Assembly: GCF_008327685.1 (NCBI RefSeq) | Contig: NZ_BDDE01000011.1 | Coordinates: forward strand, 392,817 to 456,816 | Direction: 5' to 3' | DNA from: Actinomadura sp. K4S16 | Lineage (GTDB): Bacteria > Actinomycetota > Actinomycetes > Streptosporangiales > Streptosporangiaceae | DNA length: 64,000 nt | Shown here: positions 37,964 to 49,190 of the stretch, piece by piece | Layout of the letters: each line of letters starts with the position of its first letter | Numbering within the stretch: position 1 is the stretch's first letter | Program-made: the position numbers and the translations under genes | Notes under the pieces: model-generated | What the model was told of the DNA's origin: nothing | The model's input: only the letters and a program-made list of their open reading frames with translations | Databases searched by the model: none

Positions 37964-38461
37964 GTGTACGTCACCCGTTCGCACGCCCTGACCGCCGACG
38001 CCGGAGCCGCCGACCTGCGGGACCGCCTCGAGGTCACCGACGCGCTGTACCGATTCGGGCTCGGCCAGGACCTCAAGGACCGGGCGCTGTTCGCCTCCGC
38101 GTTCGCCCCCGACGCCGTGCTGGACTTCCGCCCGGCCGCCTCGGCGTGGGGCGCCGAGCCGCCGCCGATGGCCGGGCGCGACACGATCGTCGACACGATC
38201 CTCGGCATGTTCGAGGGGCGCGTCGCCACCACCCACCAGGTCACCAACCCCCGCGTCGAGCTCGACGGCGACGACGCCCGGCTGACCGCGCTGGTGGAGG
38301 CCCAGCACCTGCTCGTCGCCGACCGCTCCGTGCACGCCCTGCTGAAGAACCTCTACGACGTCGACCTGGTCCGCGCCGGCGACGGGCCCGGCTGGGTGAT
38401 GCGCCGCGTCGTCATCGACAACGTCTGGCTCACCGGCGACCCCGTCGCGATCTTCGGCTGA
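37964..38461 (+). CDS. SnoaL-like (NTF2-fold) protein
   Basis: This 165-residue protein has the SnoaL/NTF2 pattern: DRLEVTDALYRFGLGQDLKDRALFASAFAPDAVLDFRPA, then GRDTIVDTILGMFEGRVATTHQVTNPRVELDGDDARLTALVEAQHL, and a final strand VIDNVWLTGDPVAIFG. The family includes polyketide cyclases, ketosteroid-isomerase-like enzymes and aromatic-ring dioxygenase small subunits; no particular reaction can be assigned. GTG 37964 is preceded by GGGAGGAAAC, a clear ribosome-binding site. It is divergent from the LysR gene. Confidence 0.85.
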   Translation: MYVTRSHALTADAGAADLRDRLEVTDALYRFGLGQDLKDRALFASAFAPDAVLDFRPAASAWGAEPPPMAGRDTIVDTILGMFEGRVATTHQVTNPRVELDGDDARLTALVEAQHLLVADRSVHALLKNLYDVDLVRAGDGPGWVMRRVVIDNVWLTGDPVAIFG

Positions 38462-38467
38462 CCCGCC

Positions 38468-39286
38468 TCACCCGCCCGCGGCGCCGTCCCCCTCGGCGTC
38501 GATCCCCTCGGCGTCGACGGCGGCGGCGATGCCGTCCAGGACCAGGGCCAGGCCGCCCTCGAACGCCTCCCGCGCCGCCCGCTCCAGGTACGGGACGTCC
38601 TCGTCCACGGCCAGGCCGCCCTCGGCGTCCAGCCACGCCACCAGCGGGAAGCACTCGGTGAACCCGGGCGCCAGCTCCTCCAGGGCCCCGGCGCGGCCGT
38701 ACCACCACCGCTCCTCCGACATCCCGGTGTCGCGCACCGCCTGCCGCGACTCGGCGAGGGTCTGCGCCGCGCCGCGCACCACGCTCGACAGCGCCGACAC
38801 CGCGCGCCGCACCCGCCGGGCCGGCAGCCCGGTACGGGCCAGCACGCCCAGCAGCGCCTCCAGCGCCCGGTACTCGTTCGGCCCGAGCACCGGGCGCGCC
38901 TGCGACACCTGGAGCATCCACGGGTGCCGCAGGTAGAACTCCCAGGAGTCCTGCGCCCAGCGCACCAGCGCCGCCCGCCAGCCGTCCGAGGCGTCGTAGC
39001 CGCCCGGCAGCTCTGCCAGCGCGCGGTCGTACATCAGGTCCACCAGCTCGGCCTTGCCCGGCACGTAGGTGTACAGGGCCATCGCCGTGCGGCCCAGGCG
39101 CTCGCCGACCGCGCGCATCGACAGCGCCGCCATCCCCTCGGCGTCGGCGACGGCGATCGCGGCGTCCACGATCACCTCCACGCTCAGCCCCGGCCGCGGC
39201 CCCGGCCCCCTCCGGGACGGCTCCGCGCCGCGCCACAGCAGGTCCATCGAGCGGCGCGGGTCGCCCTGCCCGGCGAAGACGACCAA
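38468..39286 (-). CDS. TetR-family repressor with TetR_C-type ligand domain
   Basis: This 272-residue protein has a helix-turn-helix at about 35-82 (IVDAAIAVADAEGMAALSMRAVGERLGRTAMALYTYVPGKAELVDLMYDRAL) and a long C-terminal ligand-binding region like that of tetracycline-type repressors. It starts at TTG 39286 with AAGGAG placed seven bases upstream; ATG 39247 is an alternative. The divergent UvrA/DrrC-like gene starts 83 bases away, with a short palindrome (39298-39308) between them, so TetR probably represses that gene until a drug is bound. Confidence 0.9.
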   Translation of the reverse strand: MVVFAGQGDPRRSMDLLWRGAEPSRRGPGPRPGLSVEVIVDAAIAVADAEGMAALSMRAVGERLGRTAMALYTYVPGKAELVDLMYDRALAELPGGYDASDGWRAALVRWAQDSWEFYLRHPWMLQVSQARPVLGPNEYRALEALLGVLARTGLPARRVRRAVSALSSVVRGAAQTLAESRQAVRDTGMSEERWWYGRAGALEELAPGFTECFPLVAWLDAEGGLAVDEDVPYLERAAREAFEGGLALVLDGIAAAVDAEGIDAEGDGAAGG

Positions 39287-39297
39287 CGTGCATCTCC

Positions 39298-39308
39298 TTA
39301 TGCCATAA
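39298..39308. promoter_or_regulatory. Possible TetR operator TTATG-C-CATAA
   Basis: A perfect 11-base palindrome lies 12 bases upstream of the TetR start, in the divergent promoter region with the UvrA-like gene. The rest of the 82-base interval is unusually AT-rich for this genome and should hold both promoters. Confidence 0.4.
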
Positions 39309-39368
39309 ACTGATCTGGATCGAGGATCTCTTTACGCTCTAAGATATCAAGCGAGTGAGGAAGCCCCC

Positions 39369-41678
<2,310 letters not shown>

Positions 41679-41680
41679 CC

Positions 41681-41717
41681 CCGCGCGGCCCGCCGGGCAC
41701 CCCGGCGGGCCGCGCGG
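41681..41717. terminator. Terminator between the UvrA-like and VOC genes
   Basis: A perfect 17-base inverted repeat (41681-41697 and 41701-41717) with a 3-base loop starts two bases after the UvrA-like stop codon and lies downstream of the convergent VOC gene, so it can serve both. Confidence 0.8.
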
Positions 41718-41726
41718 CGGGACGGG

Positions 41727-42152
41727 TCAGCGCGGCGCCGCCCGGCCCAGCACCTCCAGGTAGTGCGGGTTGGACATCACCCCCAGGACGTTGCCGAACG
41801 GGTCGACCACCGACGCGGTCGCGAACCCCGTCCCCTCGCCCCGCTCAGTGATCTTCTCGTGCTCCCGCGCGCCCATCGCCACCAGCCGCTCCACCGCCGC
41901 CTCCAGGTCGTCCACCTGCCAGTACATGATCGCTCCGCCCGGGCCCGCCGCCGGCCCTCCCGGACGGAACCGGGCGTCGACCAGCCCCAGTTCGTGCTCG
42001 TAGTCGCCCACCCGGAACTCGTAGTAGGCCGCACGGCCGTCCGGGCCGGCGACGTGGAAGTAGGGCCGCATCCCCAGCAGGTCGGCGTACCAGTCCTTGG
42101 CCGCCTCCATGTCGTCCGCCCAGAGGTTGATGGTGGCGAATCCCCGCAGCAT
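41727..42152 (-). CDS. VOC-family (glyoxalase/dioxygenase fold) protein
   Basis: This 141-residue protein has the repeated beta-alpha-beta-beta-beta unit of the vicinal-oxygen-chelate fold: [28 protein letters not shown] and, in the second half, [25 protein letters not shown] and [24 protein letters not shown]. Members are glyoxalases, extradiol dioxygenases, or antibiotic-binding proteins such as bleomycin-resistance proteins. Candidate metal-binding residues exist, but no class can be picked. It is divergent from the WYL regulator, which is likely to control it. Confidence 0.87.
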   Translation of the reverse strand: MLRGFATINLWADDMEAAKDWYADLLGMRPYFHVAGPDGRAAYYEFRVGDYEHELGLVDARFRPGGPAAGPGGAIMYWQVDDLEAAVERLVAMGAREHEKITERGEGTGFATASVVDPFGNVLGVMSNPHYLEVLGRAAPR

Positions 42153-42249
42153 GTCGTGCCTCCGATCACCGGGGACCGGACGGTCCGGCCCCGACGCCTC
42201 CGACGCTAGAGGGCCATTAGGTCACCCAACGTCCTATAGGCACGGCAGG

Positions 42250-43248
42250 ATGGAGGACATGCGCGATCCCTCCGGGCGGCTGCTCCAGCTGCTGTCACTT
42301 TTGCAGACCCCCCGCGAATGGTCGGGCACCGAACTGGCCGAGCGCCTCGGCGTCACCACCCGCACCATCCGCCGCGACGTCGACCGCCTGCGCGAGCTCG
42401 GCTACCCCGTCCACGCCACCCACGGCAGCACCGGCGGCTACCGGCTCACCGCCGGCGCCGCGATGCCGCCGCTGCTGCTGGACGACGACGAGGCGACCGC
42501 CATCGCGATCGGCCTGCGCACCGCCGCCGCGGGCGCCGTCACCGGCATCGAGGACACCTCGCTGCGCGCCCTGGCCAAGCTCGAGCAGGTCCTGCCCCAC
42601 CGCCTGCGGCACCGCGTCGCCGCCCTCACCGAGGCCGCCGTGCCCCTCCCCCCGCAGGACGGCGCCCCGCCCGCCGCCGACCCCGCCGTCCTGGCCCTGC
42701 TCGCCGCCGCCTGCCTCACCCGCGAGAAGACCCGCTTCACCTACACCGCCGCCGACGGCCGCAGCACCCGCCGCCTGGCCCAGCCGCACCGCCTGGTCAC
42801 CGCGGGCCGCCGCTGGTACCTGGTCGCCCACGACGAGGACCGCGCCGCCTGGCGCACCTTCCGCGCCGACCGCATCACCGACCCGCACCGCACCGGCATG
42901 CGCGGCCCCGAACGCGACCTGCCCGGCGGCGCCGACGCCGCCTCCTGGGCCATGGACGCCCTGGCCGGCGGATCGGGGACGATCCGCGCCCGGCTGCTCC
43001 TGCACGCCCCCATCGAGCAGGCCGCCGAGCACGTCACCGCCTGGCAGGGCGTCCTGGAACCCGCCGACGACCGCACCTGCCTGCTGCACACCCGGTCGGA
43101 CTTGATGCGCTTCCTCGCCTACCGCGTGACCCTGCTGCCCCTCGACTACACCCTGCTGGACCCGCCCGAACTCGCCGACCACCTGGCCGCCATCGCCGCC
43201 CGCGCCACCCGCGCCATCCGCCCCTTCACCACACCAGCGGCCCCCTGA
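42250..43248 (+). CDS. YafY-type WYL-domain transcriptional regulator
   Basis: This 332-residue protein has an N-terminal HTH_11 domain (about 5-62: RLLQLLSLLQTPREWSGTELAERLGVTTRTIRRDVDRLRELGYPVHAT) and a WYL ligand domain (about 145-225) in the form TRFTYTAADGRSTRRLAQPHRLVTAGRRWYLVAHDEDRAAWRTFRADRI, followed by a C-terminal WCX extension. Such proteins sense nucleic acid or other ligands. ATG 42250 is given, ATG 42259 is possible. It is divergent from the VOC gene with 97 bases between. Confidence 0.9.
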   Translation: MEDMRDPSGRLLQLLSLLQTPREWSGTELAERLGVTTRTIRRDVDRLRELGYPVHATHGSTGGYRLTAGAAMPPLLLDDDEATAIAIGLRTAAAGAVTGIEDTSLRALAKLEQVLPHRLRHRVAALTEAAVPLPPQDGAPPAADPAVLALLAAACLTREKTRFTYTAADGRSTRRLAQPHRLVTAGRRWYLVAHDEDRAAWRTFRADRITDPHRTGMRGPERDLPGGADAASWAMDALAGGSGTIRARLLLHAPIEQAAEHVTAWQGVLEPADDRTCLLHTRSDLMRFLAYRVTLLPLDYTLLDPPELADHLAAIAARATRAIRPFTTPAAP

Positions 43249-43313
43249 CCGCCAGGCCACCGCGGGGAGCCCCACCTGCGCTCCGGCGGTCGGGTGAGCC
43301 GGGCGGGCGGGTG

Positions 43314-43832
43314 TCAGGGGTCGCCGGGGGCGGCTTCGAGGGAGGTGTCGCCGAGGGACTCCAGGAGGGTCCGCAGGACGCCGGCCAGGTGGTCGCGGTC
43401 GGCCGGAGACAGCGCCGCCAGCAGGCGCTCCTCGTTGGCGGCGTGCAGGCCGACCACCGCGTCCACGATCTCCAGGCCGCGCGGCGTCAGCCGGATCCGC
43501 ACCGACCGGCGGTCACCGGTGTCGCGCACCCGCTCCACCAGGCCCCTGGCCTCCATCCGGTCGATCCGGTTGGTGATCGCCCCCGAGGTGACCATCGCCG
43601 CCCGCAGCAGCGCTCCCGCCGTCAACTCGTAGGGGGCGCCGTGCCGGCGCAGCGTCGCCAGCACGTCGAACTCCCAACTCTCCAGCCCGTGCGCGGCGAA
43701 GAACTCCTTCAACTCCCGGCCGAGCAGCGACTGCGCCCGCGAGATGCGCCCCACCACGCCCATCGCCGACACGTCCAGGTCGGGACGCTCGCGGCCCCAC
43801 TGCGCCAGGATCGCGTCCACCGCGTCCGCCAT
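43314..43832 (-). CDS. MarR-family transcriptional regulator
   Basis: This 172-residue protein has the MarR winged helix (about 45-140: SLLGRELKEFFAAHGLESWEFDVLATLRRHGAPYELTAGALLRAAMVTSGAITNRIDRMEARGLVERVRDTGDRRSVRIRLTPRGLEI). The wing motif DRRSVRIRLT is typical of MarR. ATG 43832 is preferred because GGAGG lies upstream; the frame is open to 43931 but the added residues are not MarR-like. An 18-base perfect palindrome 18 bases upstream of the start is the likely auto-operator. The next gene upstream, the FAD monooxygenase on the same strand, ends about 100 bases before. Confidence 0.92.
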   Translation of the reverse strand: MADAVDAILAQWGRERPDLDVSAMGVVGRISRAQSLLGRELKEFFAAHGLESWEFDVLATLRRHGAPYELTAGALLRAAMVTSGAITNRIDRMEARGLVERVRDTGDRRSVRIRLTPRGLEIVDAVVGLHAANEERLLAALSPADRDHLAGVLRTLLESLGDTSLEAAPGDP

Positions 43833-43850
43833 GTCCTGCCCTCCCGCCGC

Positions 43851-43868
43851 AATCTCAACGTTGAGATT
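43851..43868. promoter_or_regulatory. MarR operator AATCTCAACGTTGAGATT
   Basis: A perfect 18-base palindrome lies 18 bases upstream of the MarR start, the size and symmetry expected of a MarR-dimer site. It is AT-rich relative to its surroundings and overlaps where the MarR promoter should be. Confidence 0.7.
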
Positions 43869-43933
43869 ATCAATCGGGCGCGGCCGAGGCGGGGACATGG
43901 CAGGCGACCCGCGCCCGACCCTCTGCCGCACGC

Positions 43934-45130
43934 CTACCGCCGGGCGAGCTTGCGGTAGTCGCGCAGCGTGATGTTCTCCGCGGCCTTACGGGCGATCTTG
44001 GCGGCCATGTTCTTCCCCGGCAGGTACGGCATGACCTTGTAGTAGCGGTTGAGGAACGTGGCCATGGCGCGGCTTCCGGGGACCATGAGCTTGGCGACGC
44101 CGTTGCCCATCTTCTGGCAGCCCACCGCGTACTCGCGCATCTCCTCCTCGTACCGCCCGAACGCGACACGGTGGTCGCCGCCCGCCACGGCCAGCTCGCC
44201 CGCCAGCACGTACGCGCCGACCAGAGCGAGCCCCGACCCCATGCCCGACAGGGAGGAGGGGCAGTACGCGGCGTCGCCGAGCAGCGCGACCCGGCCGCGC
44301 GACCAGGCGTCCATGCGGACCTGGCCGACCGAGTCGAAGTAGAAGTCGGGCGCGTACCGCATGTCCTGCAGCAACCGGTCGCTCTGCCAGCCGTTGCCGG
44401 TGAAGGTCTCGGCGAGGACGGCCTGCTGCCCCGCCACGTCGCGGCGGTCCAGGTCCAGCTGCGGCGAGGCGAAGTAGAAGACGGCCTTGGCCTCGGCGTT
44501 GTGGCGGGCGCTGTACATCGCGACGAGCCTGCCCGCGGTGCGGTAGGCGTGCCCGGTGTGGTCCAGGCCTAGGTGGTTGGCCGTGGTGAAGATCGCGCAG
44601 TTGACGCCGAGGTGCTTCACGAACCGCTCCTCCGGCCCGAACACCAGGCGGCGGGTGTTGGAGTGCAGCCCGTCCGCGCCGATCACCAGGTCGAACCGGC
44701 GCGGCGCGCCCCGCTCGAAGGTCACCTCCACGCCGTCGGCGTCCTCGGTGAGCGAGGCGATGGAGTCGCCGAAGACGTACTCGGTGTGCTGCCTGGTCGC
44801 GTCGTACAGGATCCTGGCCAGGTCGCCCCGGAGGATCTCGATGTCCCCGGCGAACAGGTCGGCGGGCATCTTGGCCTGCTCCTTGCCCGCGCTGTTGACG
44901 TACGACATGGAGCCCACGCCGGTACGGGCGCGCTCCAGGTCGGCCAGGATGCCCATGCGGCGCAGGACCGTCAGGTGGGCCTCGCCGCGGAAGTCGACGG
45001 CGTAGCCGCCGTCGCGGAGGGCGGGGGCGCGTTCCACGATGGTGGCCTGGAAGCCGTGCCGGTGGAGCCAGTAGGCGAGCGCGGGGCCGGCGACGGAGGC
45101 GCCGGAGATCAGTACCTTGAGGTTCGTCAT
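43934..45130 (-). CDS. FAD-dependent monooxygenase (PHBH-fold, aromatic/polyketide hydroxylase type)
   Basis: This 398-residue protein has an N-terminal Rossmann motif LISGASVAGPALAYWLHRHGF for FAD, a DG motif GADGLHSNTRR near residue 160, and the GD motif ALLGDAAYCPSSLSGMGSGLALVGAYVLAGEL near 290. The family hydroxylates phenolic or polyketide substrates with NAD(P)H and O2. The ATG at 45130 is preceded by the 61-base gap to the SARP-family regulator, which contains three heptamer repeats at 11-base spacing (45153-45181). Thus it is probably a direct target of that regulator. Confidence 0.9.
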   Translation of the reverse strand: MTNLKVLISGASVAGPALAYWLHRHGFQATIVERAPALRDGGYAVDFRGEAHLTVLRRMGILADLERARTGVGSMSYVNSAGKEQAKMPADLFAGDIEILRGDLARILYDATRQHTEYVFGDSIASLTEDADGVEVTFERGAPRRFDLVIGADGLHSNTRRLVFGPEERFVKHLGVNCAIFTTANHLGLDHTGHAYRTAGRLVAMYSARHNAEAKAVFYFASPQLDLDRRDVAGQQAVLAETFTGNGWQSDRLLQDMRYAPDFYFDSVGQVRMDAWSRGRVALLGDAAYCPSSLSGMGSGLALVGAYVLAGELAVAGGDHRVAFGRYEEEMREYAVGCQKMGNGVAKLMVPGSRAMATFLNRYYKVMPYLPGKNMAAKIARKAAENITLRDYRKLARR

Positions 45131-45152
45131 GACCCAGAGCTTCCAAGGGGGC

Positions 45153-45181
45153 GCTCACCGCGGGCTCACCGTGCGCTCACC
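45153..45181 (-). promoter_or_regulatory. SARP-type operator: three GGTGAGC heptamers at 11-base spacing
   Basis: On the plus strand GCTCACC occurs at 45153-45159, 45164-45170 and 45175-45181, each 11 bases from the last (one helical turn), upstream of the FAD monooxygenase. SARP regulators bind direct heptamer repeats separated by four bases, just before the -10 region. The same triple repeat occurs at 49000-49028 upstream of the SDR gene. Confidence 0.7.
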
Positions 45182-45191
45182 GCGCCCACGG

Positions 45192-48125
45192 TCACCGCAG
45201 TGAAGTCACCGTGCTCAGCACCGTGTCCACGACCTCTTCGGGCAGCCCCAGCATCCGCAGCACCTCCGAGGCGGACGTCCCCATCCCGTCCGCGGCCGCG
45301 GCGGCCTCCCGGTAGCGCCCGCGCGCCTCGGCGCCGTGGCCGCGGGCGTCGGCGACGCGCCCCAGCCCGATGAGCGTCCGCAGCCGGGGCCCGAGGCTCT
45401 TGATCCAGTGCGGGTCGATCCGCTCCAGCGCCTCCGCGTACAGCCGTTCGGCCTCGGCCAGGTCGCCCTCCCCCAGCGCGATGTCGCCGAGGCCGCGCAG
45501 GGCGGCCGCCAGGTAGGTGGAGCTGCCGGCGCGGCGGGCGAGCACGGCGGCCCGCGCGTAGTCGGCACGGGCCAGCGCAGCGTCGTCGCCGGCGCGGTGG
45601 TCACCGCGGTTGACCAGCAGGTCGGCGCTGTCCTCCAGGGCGCCGAGCTGCTCGGTGAGCACGAGGGCCTCGTCGGTCAGCGCGACCGCCCGCCCCCGGT
45701 CGCCGCGGGCGGCCGCCGCTCCGGCGAGCGTGTCCAGGGCCAGCGCGCTCCCCCACCGGTCGCCGAGCGAACGGAACCCCCGCAGGGCCTCGCCGAAGGC
45801 GTGCTCGGCCCCCGCCGGGTCCCCCTCGCCGAGGCGTCCGAACCCCGACACGTAGTGGGCGGCGGCCCGCGCCCACGGCTCGGCGCAGTCGCGCTGGGAC
45901 GAGACGAGCGCGAACGCGCCCTCCGGGTCGGGTCCGTTGGCGTTCCGCATCATCCACAGCAGCAGGACGACCGGGTAGCGGCCCGGCCGGTCGCCGGGCC
46001 ACGCGGCCGCCAGCGCCTTCGCCGCCGCAGCGCGATGCCGCTGCCACATCTCCTGCCCCGCGTCGCCCGACGCCGACGCCGACGCGGCGAGCAGCGCGCA
46101 CGCCGCGTACTCCTCGCCGAGCCCGGCGGGGACCGCCTCGCCCACCCGCGCGAGCAGCGCGGTCGCCTGCGGCGCGGCCGACGCGGACGCGCCCCGGATC
46201 CACAGGTAGGTGAACGCCGAGGCGAGCAGTTCGAAGGCGAGCCCGGTCTCCGCCTCCTCGACCGCCCAGTGCAGCGCCGCCACGAGGTCGCCGTGCTCGG
46301 CGGCCACGACGGGCAGCCACTCCAGCTGCTCGGCCCGCCGCAGATGCGGATCGGCCTCCCGCACCAGCTCCAGGACGCGCCGGGCGTGGCCGCGCCGCAC
46401 CGACGCGCGCTCGCCCGCCGCGTCGAGAAGCTCGCCGCCGTACGCGCGGATCGTCTCCAGCATCCGGTAGCGGCCGCCGGCGAACTCCAGCAGCGACTTG
46501 TCGACCAGCGACTCCAGCGTCTCACCGTCGGTGCCGCACACCCGCATCGCCGACTCCGCCGTCGCGCCCCCGGCGAAGACCGCGAACCGCCGCGCCGCCC
46601 GCTGCTCGGGCTCGGAGAGCAGGTCCCAGCTCCACGCGACCACCGAGCGCAGCGTGCGATGCCGCTCGTCGGCCGTGCGGTTGCCGCGTGAGGCGACGCC
46701 GAGGAGATCGTCCAGCCGTCCGGCGAGGTCGCCGGCCTCCAGGGTGCGCGACCGCGCGGCCGCGAGCTCGATGGCCAGCGGCAGGTCGTCGAGCGCCGCG
46801 CATATCCGCCGCAGCAGCCCGGGGTCGGCGGTGAAGCCCCGCCGCACGGCGCGGGCCCGCTCGGTGAACAGCCGCACGGCCGCGTCGGCGTCGAGCGGCC
46901 GCACCTGGACCAGGTGCTCGCCGATGATGCCGAGCGGCTCGCGGCTCGTGGCCAGCACGCGCAGCCGCGGGCAGGTCGCCAGCAGCCGCGCCGCCAGCTT
47001 CGCGACCTCGTCGACGACGTGCTCGCAGTTGTCCAGGACGAGCAGCAGCACCTGGTCCGACAGCGCCGCGATCAGGCGGTCGACCGGCGCCTTCGCGCCG
47101 CCGTCCATCTGGAGGCCGTTCTCGCGCAGGCCGAGCGCGCCCAGCAGGGCCTGCGGCAGCCCGGCTCCGTCGCGCAGCGGGGCCAGCTCCACGAAGCACA
47201 CCTCACCGGCCGCGCCCTCGGCGTCCGCCGCCTCGGCGCCGGCGACCTCGACCGACAGCCGGGTCTTGCCGACGCCGCCGGGCCCCGTCAGGGTGACCAG
47301 CCGGGCCACCCGCAGCAGCCCCGCGACCTCCGCCACCTCGCCGGAGCGGCCCACGAAGCTCGTCAGCTGGGCGGGCGGCGCGGCGGGCGCCGGCGCCGGA
47401 TCGGCGCTGAGCAGTTCCCGGTGCAGCGCGGCCAGCTCGGCCGACGGGTCGGCGCCCAGCTCGTCGGCCAGCCGCCGGCGGATCTCCTCGAACACCACCA
47501 GCGCCTCCGCCTGCCCGCCCGCGGCGAACAGCGCCCGCATCAGCAGCCCCGCCAGCCGCTCCCGGAGCGGATGGCGGCCGACCAGCTCGCGCAGCTCGGC
47601 TACGACCGCGCCCTGCTCGCCGAGCCGGAGCGCGGCCTCGATGCGGTCCTCGACCGCCCCGAGCCGCTGCTCCTCCAGCCGTGCGGCGGCGGACCGGGCC
47701 GTCTCGCTGTCGGGCAGCTCGGCCAGCGCCGGTCCCCGCCACAGCTCCAGGGCCTCGCGCAGGAGGGCGAGCGCCCGTCCGGCGTCGCCGCCGGCCAGCG
47801 CCGCCCGGCCCGCCCCGGCCAGCCGCTCGAACCGGCAGGCGTCCACGTCGTCCGGATCGACCGCGATGCGGTAGCCCGCTCCGGCCCGTTCGATCACCGC
47901 GCCGCCGCCCAGCGCCGTGCGGAGCCTGGAGACCTGGGACTGCAGGGAATGCGCCGACAGCGCTCCGGCCGGATCGACCTCCTCGACCAGCCGGTCCGAC
48001 GAGACGACCTCTCCGGGGCGCACCAGCAGCAGGGCCAGCAGCGCCCGCCGGGCCGGACCGCCAAGCGGGACCTCGCCGCCGTCGCCGCGCCACGCCCTGG
48101 TCTCGCCGAGGATCCCGAACCGCAT
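45192..48125 (-). CDS. AfsR/SARP-family regulator (BTAD, NB-ARC, TPR)
   Basis: This 977-residue protein has an OmpR-like winged helix (about 1-90) and a bacterial transcriptional activation domain (about 95-240), together the SARP unit. Then come an AAA/NB-ARC ATPase domain with P-loop LTGPGGVGKT (residues 279-288), LLVLDNCEHVVDEVAKLA (Walker B) and LPLAIELAAAR, and a TPR-like C-terminal half. This is the AfsR plan; such proteins activate secondary-metabolite or morphological genes. The ATG at 48125 lies 26 bases after the SDR stop, so it is co-transcribed with the SDR gene. A longer frame covers the SDR gene and is a shadow. Confidence 0.92.
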   Translation of the reverse strand: MRFGILGETRAWRGDGGEVPLGGPARRALLALLLVRPGEVVSSDRLVEEVDPAGALSAHSLQSQVSRLRTALGGGAVIERAGAGYRIAVDPDDVDACRFERLAGAGRAALAGGDAGRALALLREALELWRGPALAELPDSETARSAAARLEEQRLGAVEDRIEAALRLGEQGAVVAELRELVGRHPLRERLAGLLMRALFAAGGQAEALVVFEEIRRRLADELGADPSAELAALHRELLSADPAPAPAAPPAQLTSFVGRSGEVAEVAGLLRVARLVTLTGPGGVGKTRLSVEVAGAEAADAEGAAGEVCFVELAPLRDGAGLPQALLGALGLRENGLQMDGGAKAPVDRLIAALSDQVLLLVLDNCEHVVDEVAKLAARLLATCPRLRVLATSREPLGIIGEHLVQVRPLDADAAVRLFTERARAVRRGFTADPGLLRRICAALDDLPLAIELAAARSRTLEAGDLAGRLDDLLGVASRGNRTADERHRTLRSVVAWSWDLLSEPEQRAARRFAVFAGGATAESAMRVCGTDGETLESLVDKSLLEFAGGRYRMLETIRAYGGELLDAAGERASVRRGHARRVLELVREADPHLRRAEQLEWLPVVAAEHGDLVAALHWAVEEAETGLAFELLASAFTYLWIRGASASAAPQATALLARVGEAVPAGLGEEYAACALLAASASASGDAGQEMWQRHRAAAAKALAAAWPGDRPGRYPVVLLLWMMRNANGPDPEGAFALVSSQRDCAEPWARAAAHYVSGFGRLGEGDPAGAEHAFGEALRGFRSLGDRWGSALALDTLAGAAAARGDRGRAVALTDEALVLTEQLGALEDSADLLVNRGDHRAGDDAALARADYARAAVLARRAGSSTYLAAALRGLGDIALGEGDLAEAERLYAEALERIDPHWIKSLGPRLRTLIGLGRVADARGHGAEARGRYREAAAAADGMGTSASEVLRMLGLPEEVVDTVLSTVTSLR

Positions 48126-48151
48126 GCCGGCGATTATCCACCGGCGGACGA

Positions 48152-48934
48152 TCAAGGAGCGATCGGACCGAGGAACGTCCCGCCCGAGACGTCGACGGTC
48201 TGGCCGGTCACCCACCGGCCCTGCGGGCCCGCCAGGAACCCGACGACGTCCGCGACGTCCTCGGGCTCGCCCAGCCGCCCCAGCGCGGTGATCGACTCCA
48301 GCCCGGCGACCACCTCGGGGATCGAGGTGTAGCCCGCGGTCATGTCGGTGCGCACCGCGCCGGGCGCGACGGTGTTCACCGTGATGCCGCGCCGTCCGAG
48401 CTCGTTGGCCAGCGACGGCGCCATCGACTCCAGCGCCGCCTTGCTGATCGTGTAGCCGATCTGGGTGGTGACCGCGAACCGGCTGGCCGTCGAGCCCATG
48501 TTGATGATGCGGCCGCCGTCGTTCAGCAGCGCCAGCGCGCGCTGGATCACGAAGAACGGGATGGCGACGTTGACCTCCAGCAGCCTGCCGAGCTCCGCCG
48601 GGGTGACCTGCGCGATCGGGGTGGTCGAGGCGATGCCCGCGTTGTTGACCAGGATGTCCAGCCCGGCTCCATCCCGCCCGGCCTGGGCCAGGCCTGCGGC
48701 CAGTTCGTCGAACAGCCGGTCCACCGCGCCGTCCTCGCCGAACCGCGCCCGGACCGCGAACGCGCGGCCGCCCGCCTCCTCGATCCGCGCCACGGTCTGC
48801 TTGGCCGCCTCCTCGTTGCCGCCGTAGTGGACGGCGACCAGCGCGCCCTCGGCCGCCAGCCGAAGCGCGACCGCTCGGCCGATGCCCCGCGAGCCGCCCG
48901 TCACCAAAGCCGTCCTGCCGGTCAGAACGTTCAT
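48152..48934 (-). CDS. Short-chain dehydrogenase/reductase
   Basis: This 260-residue protein starts at ATG 48934 (GGGAG upstream). It has the cofactor motif VTGGSRGIGRAVAL (about 10-23), NNAG for adenine binding, the catalytic Ser in INMGSTASR, Tyr-x-x-x-Lys in YTISK, and a C-terminal motif WVTGQTVDVSGGTF. It is a classical SDR, likely NADP-dependent with the Asn and Gly motifs of FabG-like and polyketide ketoreductases. It is the first gene of the unit SDR-regulator-monooxygenase. Three heptamer repeats at 49000-49028 lie 66 bases upstream. Confidence 0.92.
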   Translation of the reverse strand: MNVLTGRTALVTGGSRGIGRAVALRLAAEGALVAVHYGGNEEAAKQTVARIEEAGGRAFAVRARFGEDGAVDRLFDELAAGLAQAGRDGAGLDILVNNAGIASTTPIAQVTPAELGRLLEVNVAIPFFVIQRALALLNDGGRIINMGSTASRFAVTTQIGYTISKAALESMAPSLANELGRRGITVNTVAPGAVRTDMTAGYTSIPEVVAGLESITALGRLGEPEDVADVVGFLAGPQGRWVTGQTVDVSGGTFLGPIAP

Positions 48935-48999
48935 CGTCGCTCCCTGTCCATTGGCCGGTCCGCGGCGGATCCGGCAATGGACCAACGGTCGCGAGGCGG

Positions 49000-49028
49000 G
49001 CTCACCGGATGCTCACCGCGAACTCACC
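49000..49028 (-). promoter_or_regulatory. Second SARP-type operator upstream of the SDR gene
   Basis: GCTCACC (49000-49006), GCTCACC (49011-49017) and ACTCACC (49022-49028) lie at exact 11-base intervals on the plus strand, 66-94 bases before the SDR start. They are identical or one base different to the triple at 45153-45181. Confidence 0.7.
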
Positions 49029-49190
49029 GCGCCACGTCGACGCCGGTCAGTTCCCTTCCGCTGGACCTGTGACCCGCGTGGCCATGGAGCTTCTCCGAGG
49101 CCGTGACGGTCCCGCCCGTAAATGGTTTGTCCGCGGAGGGCGGGCACCGGGATGCTCTGCGGAAAGGGCGACGGAAAGGAAACCCGCGCC

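Noticed and set aside
45192..48977. The 1261-residue frame that extends the SARP regulator upstream
   Set aside because: The added N-terminal part is the SDR gene read in another frame; ATG 48125 starts the regulator.
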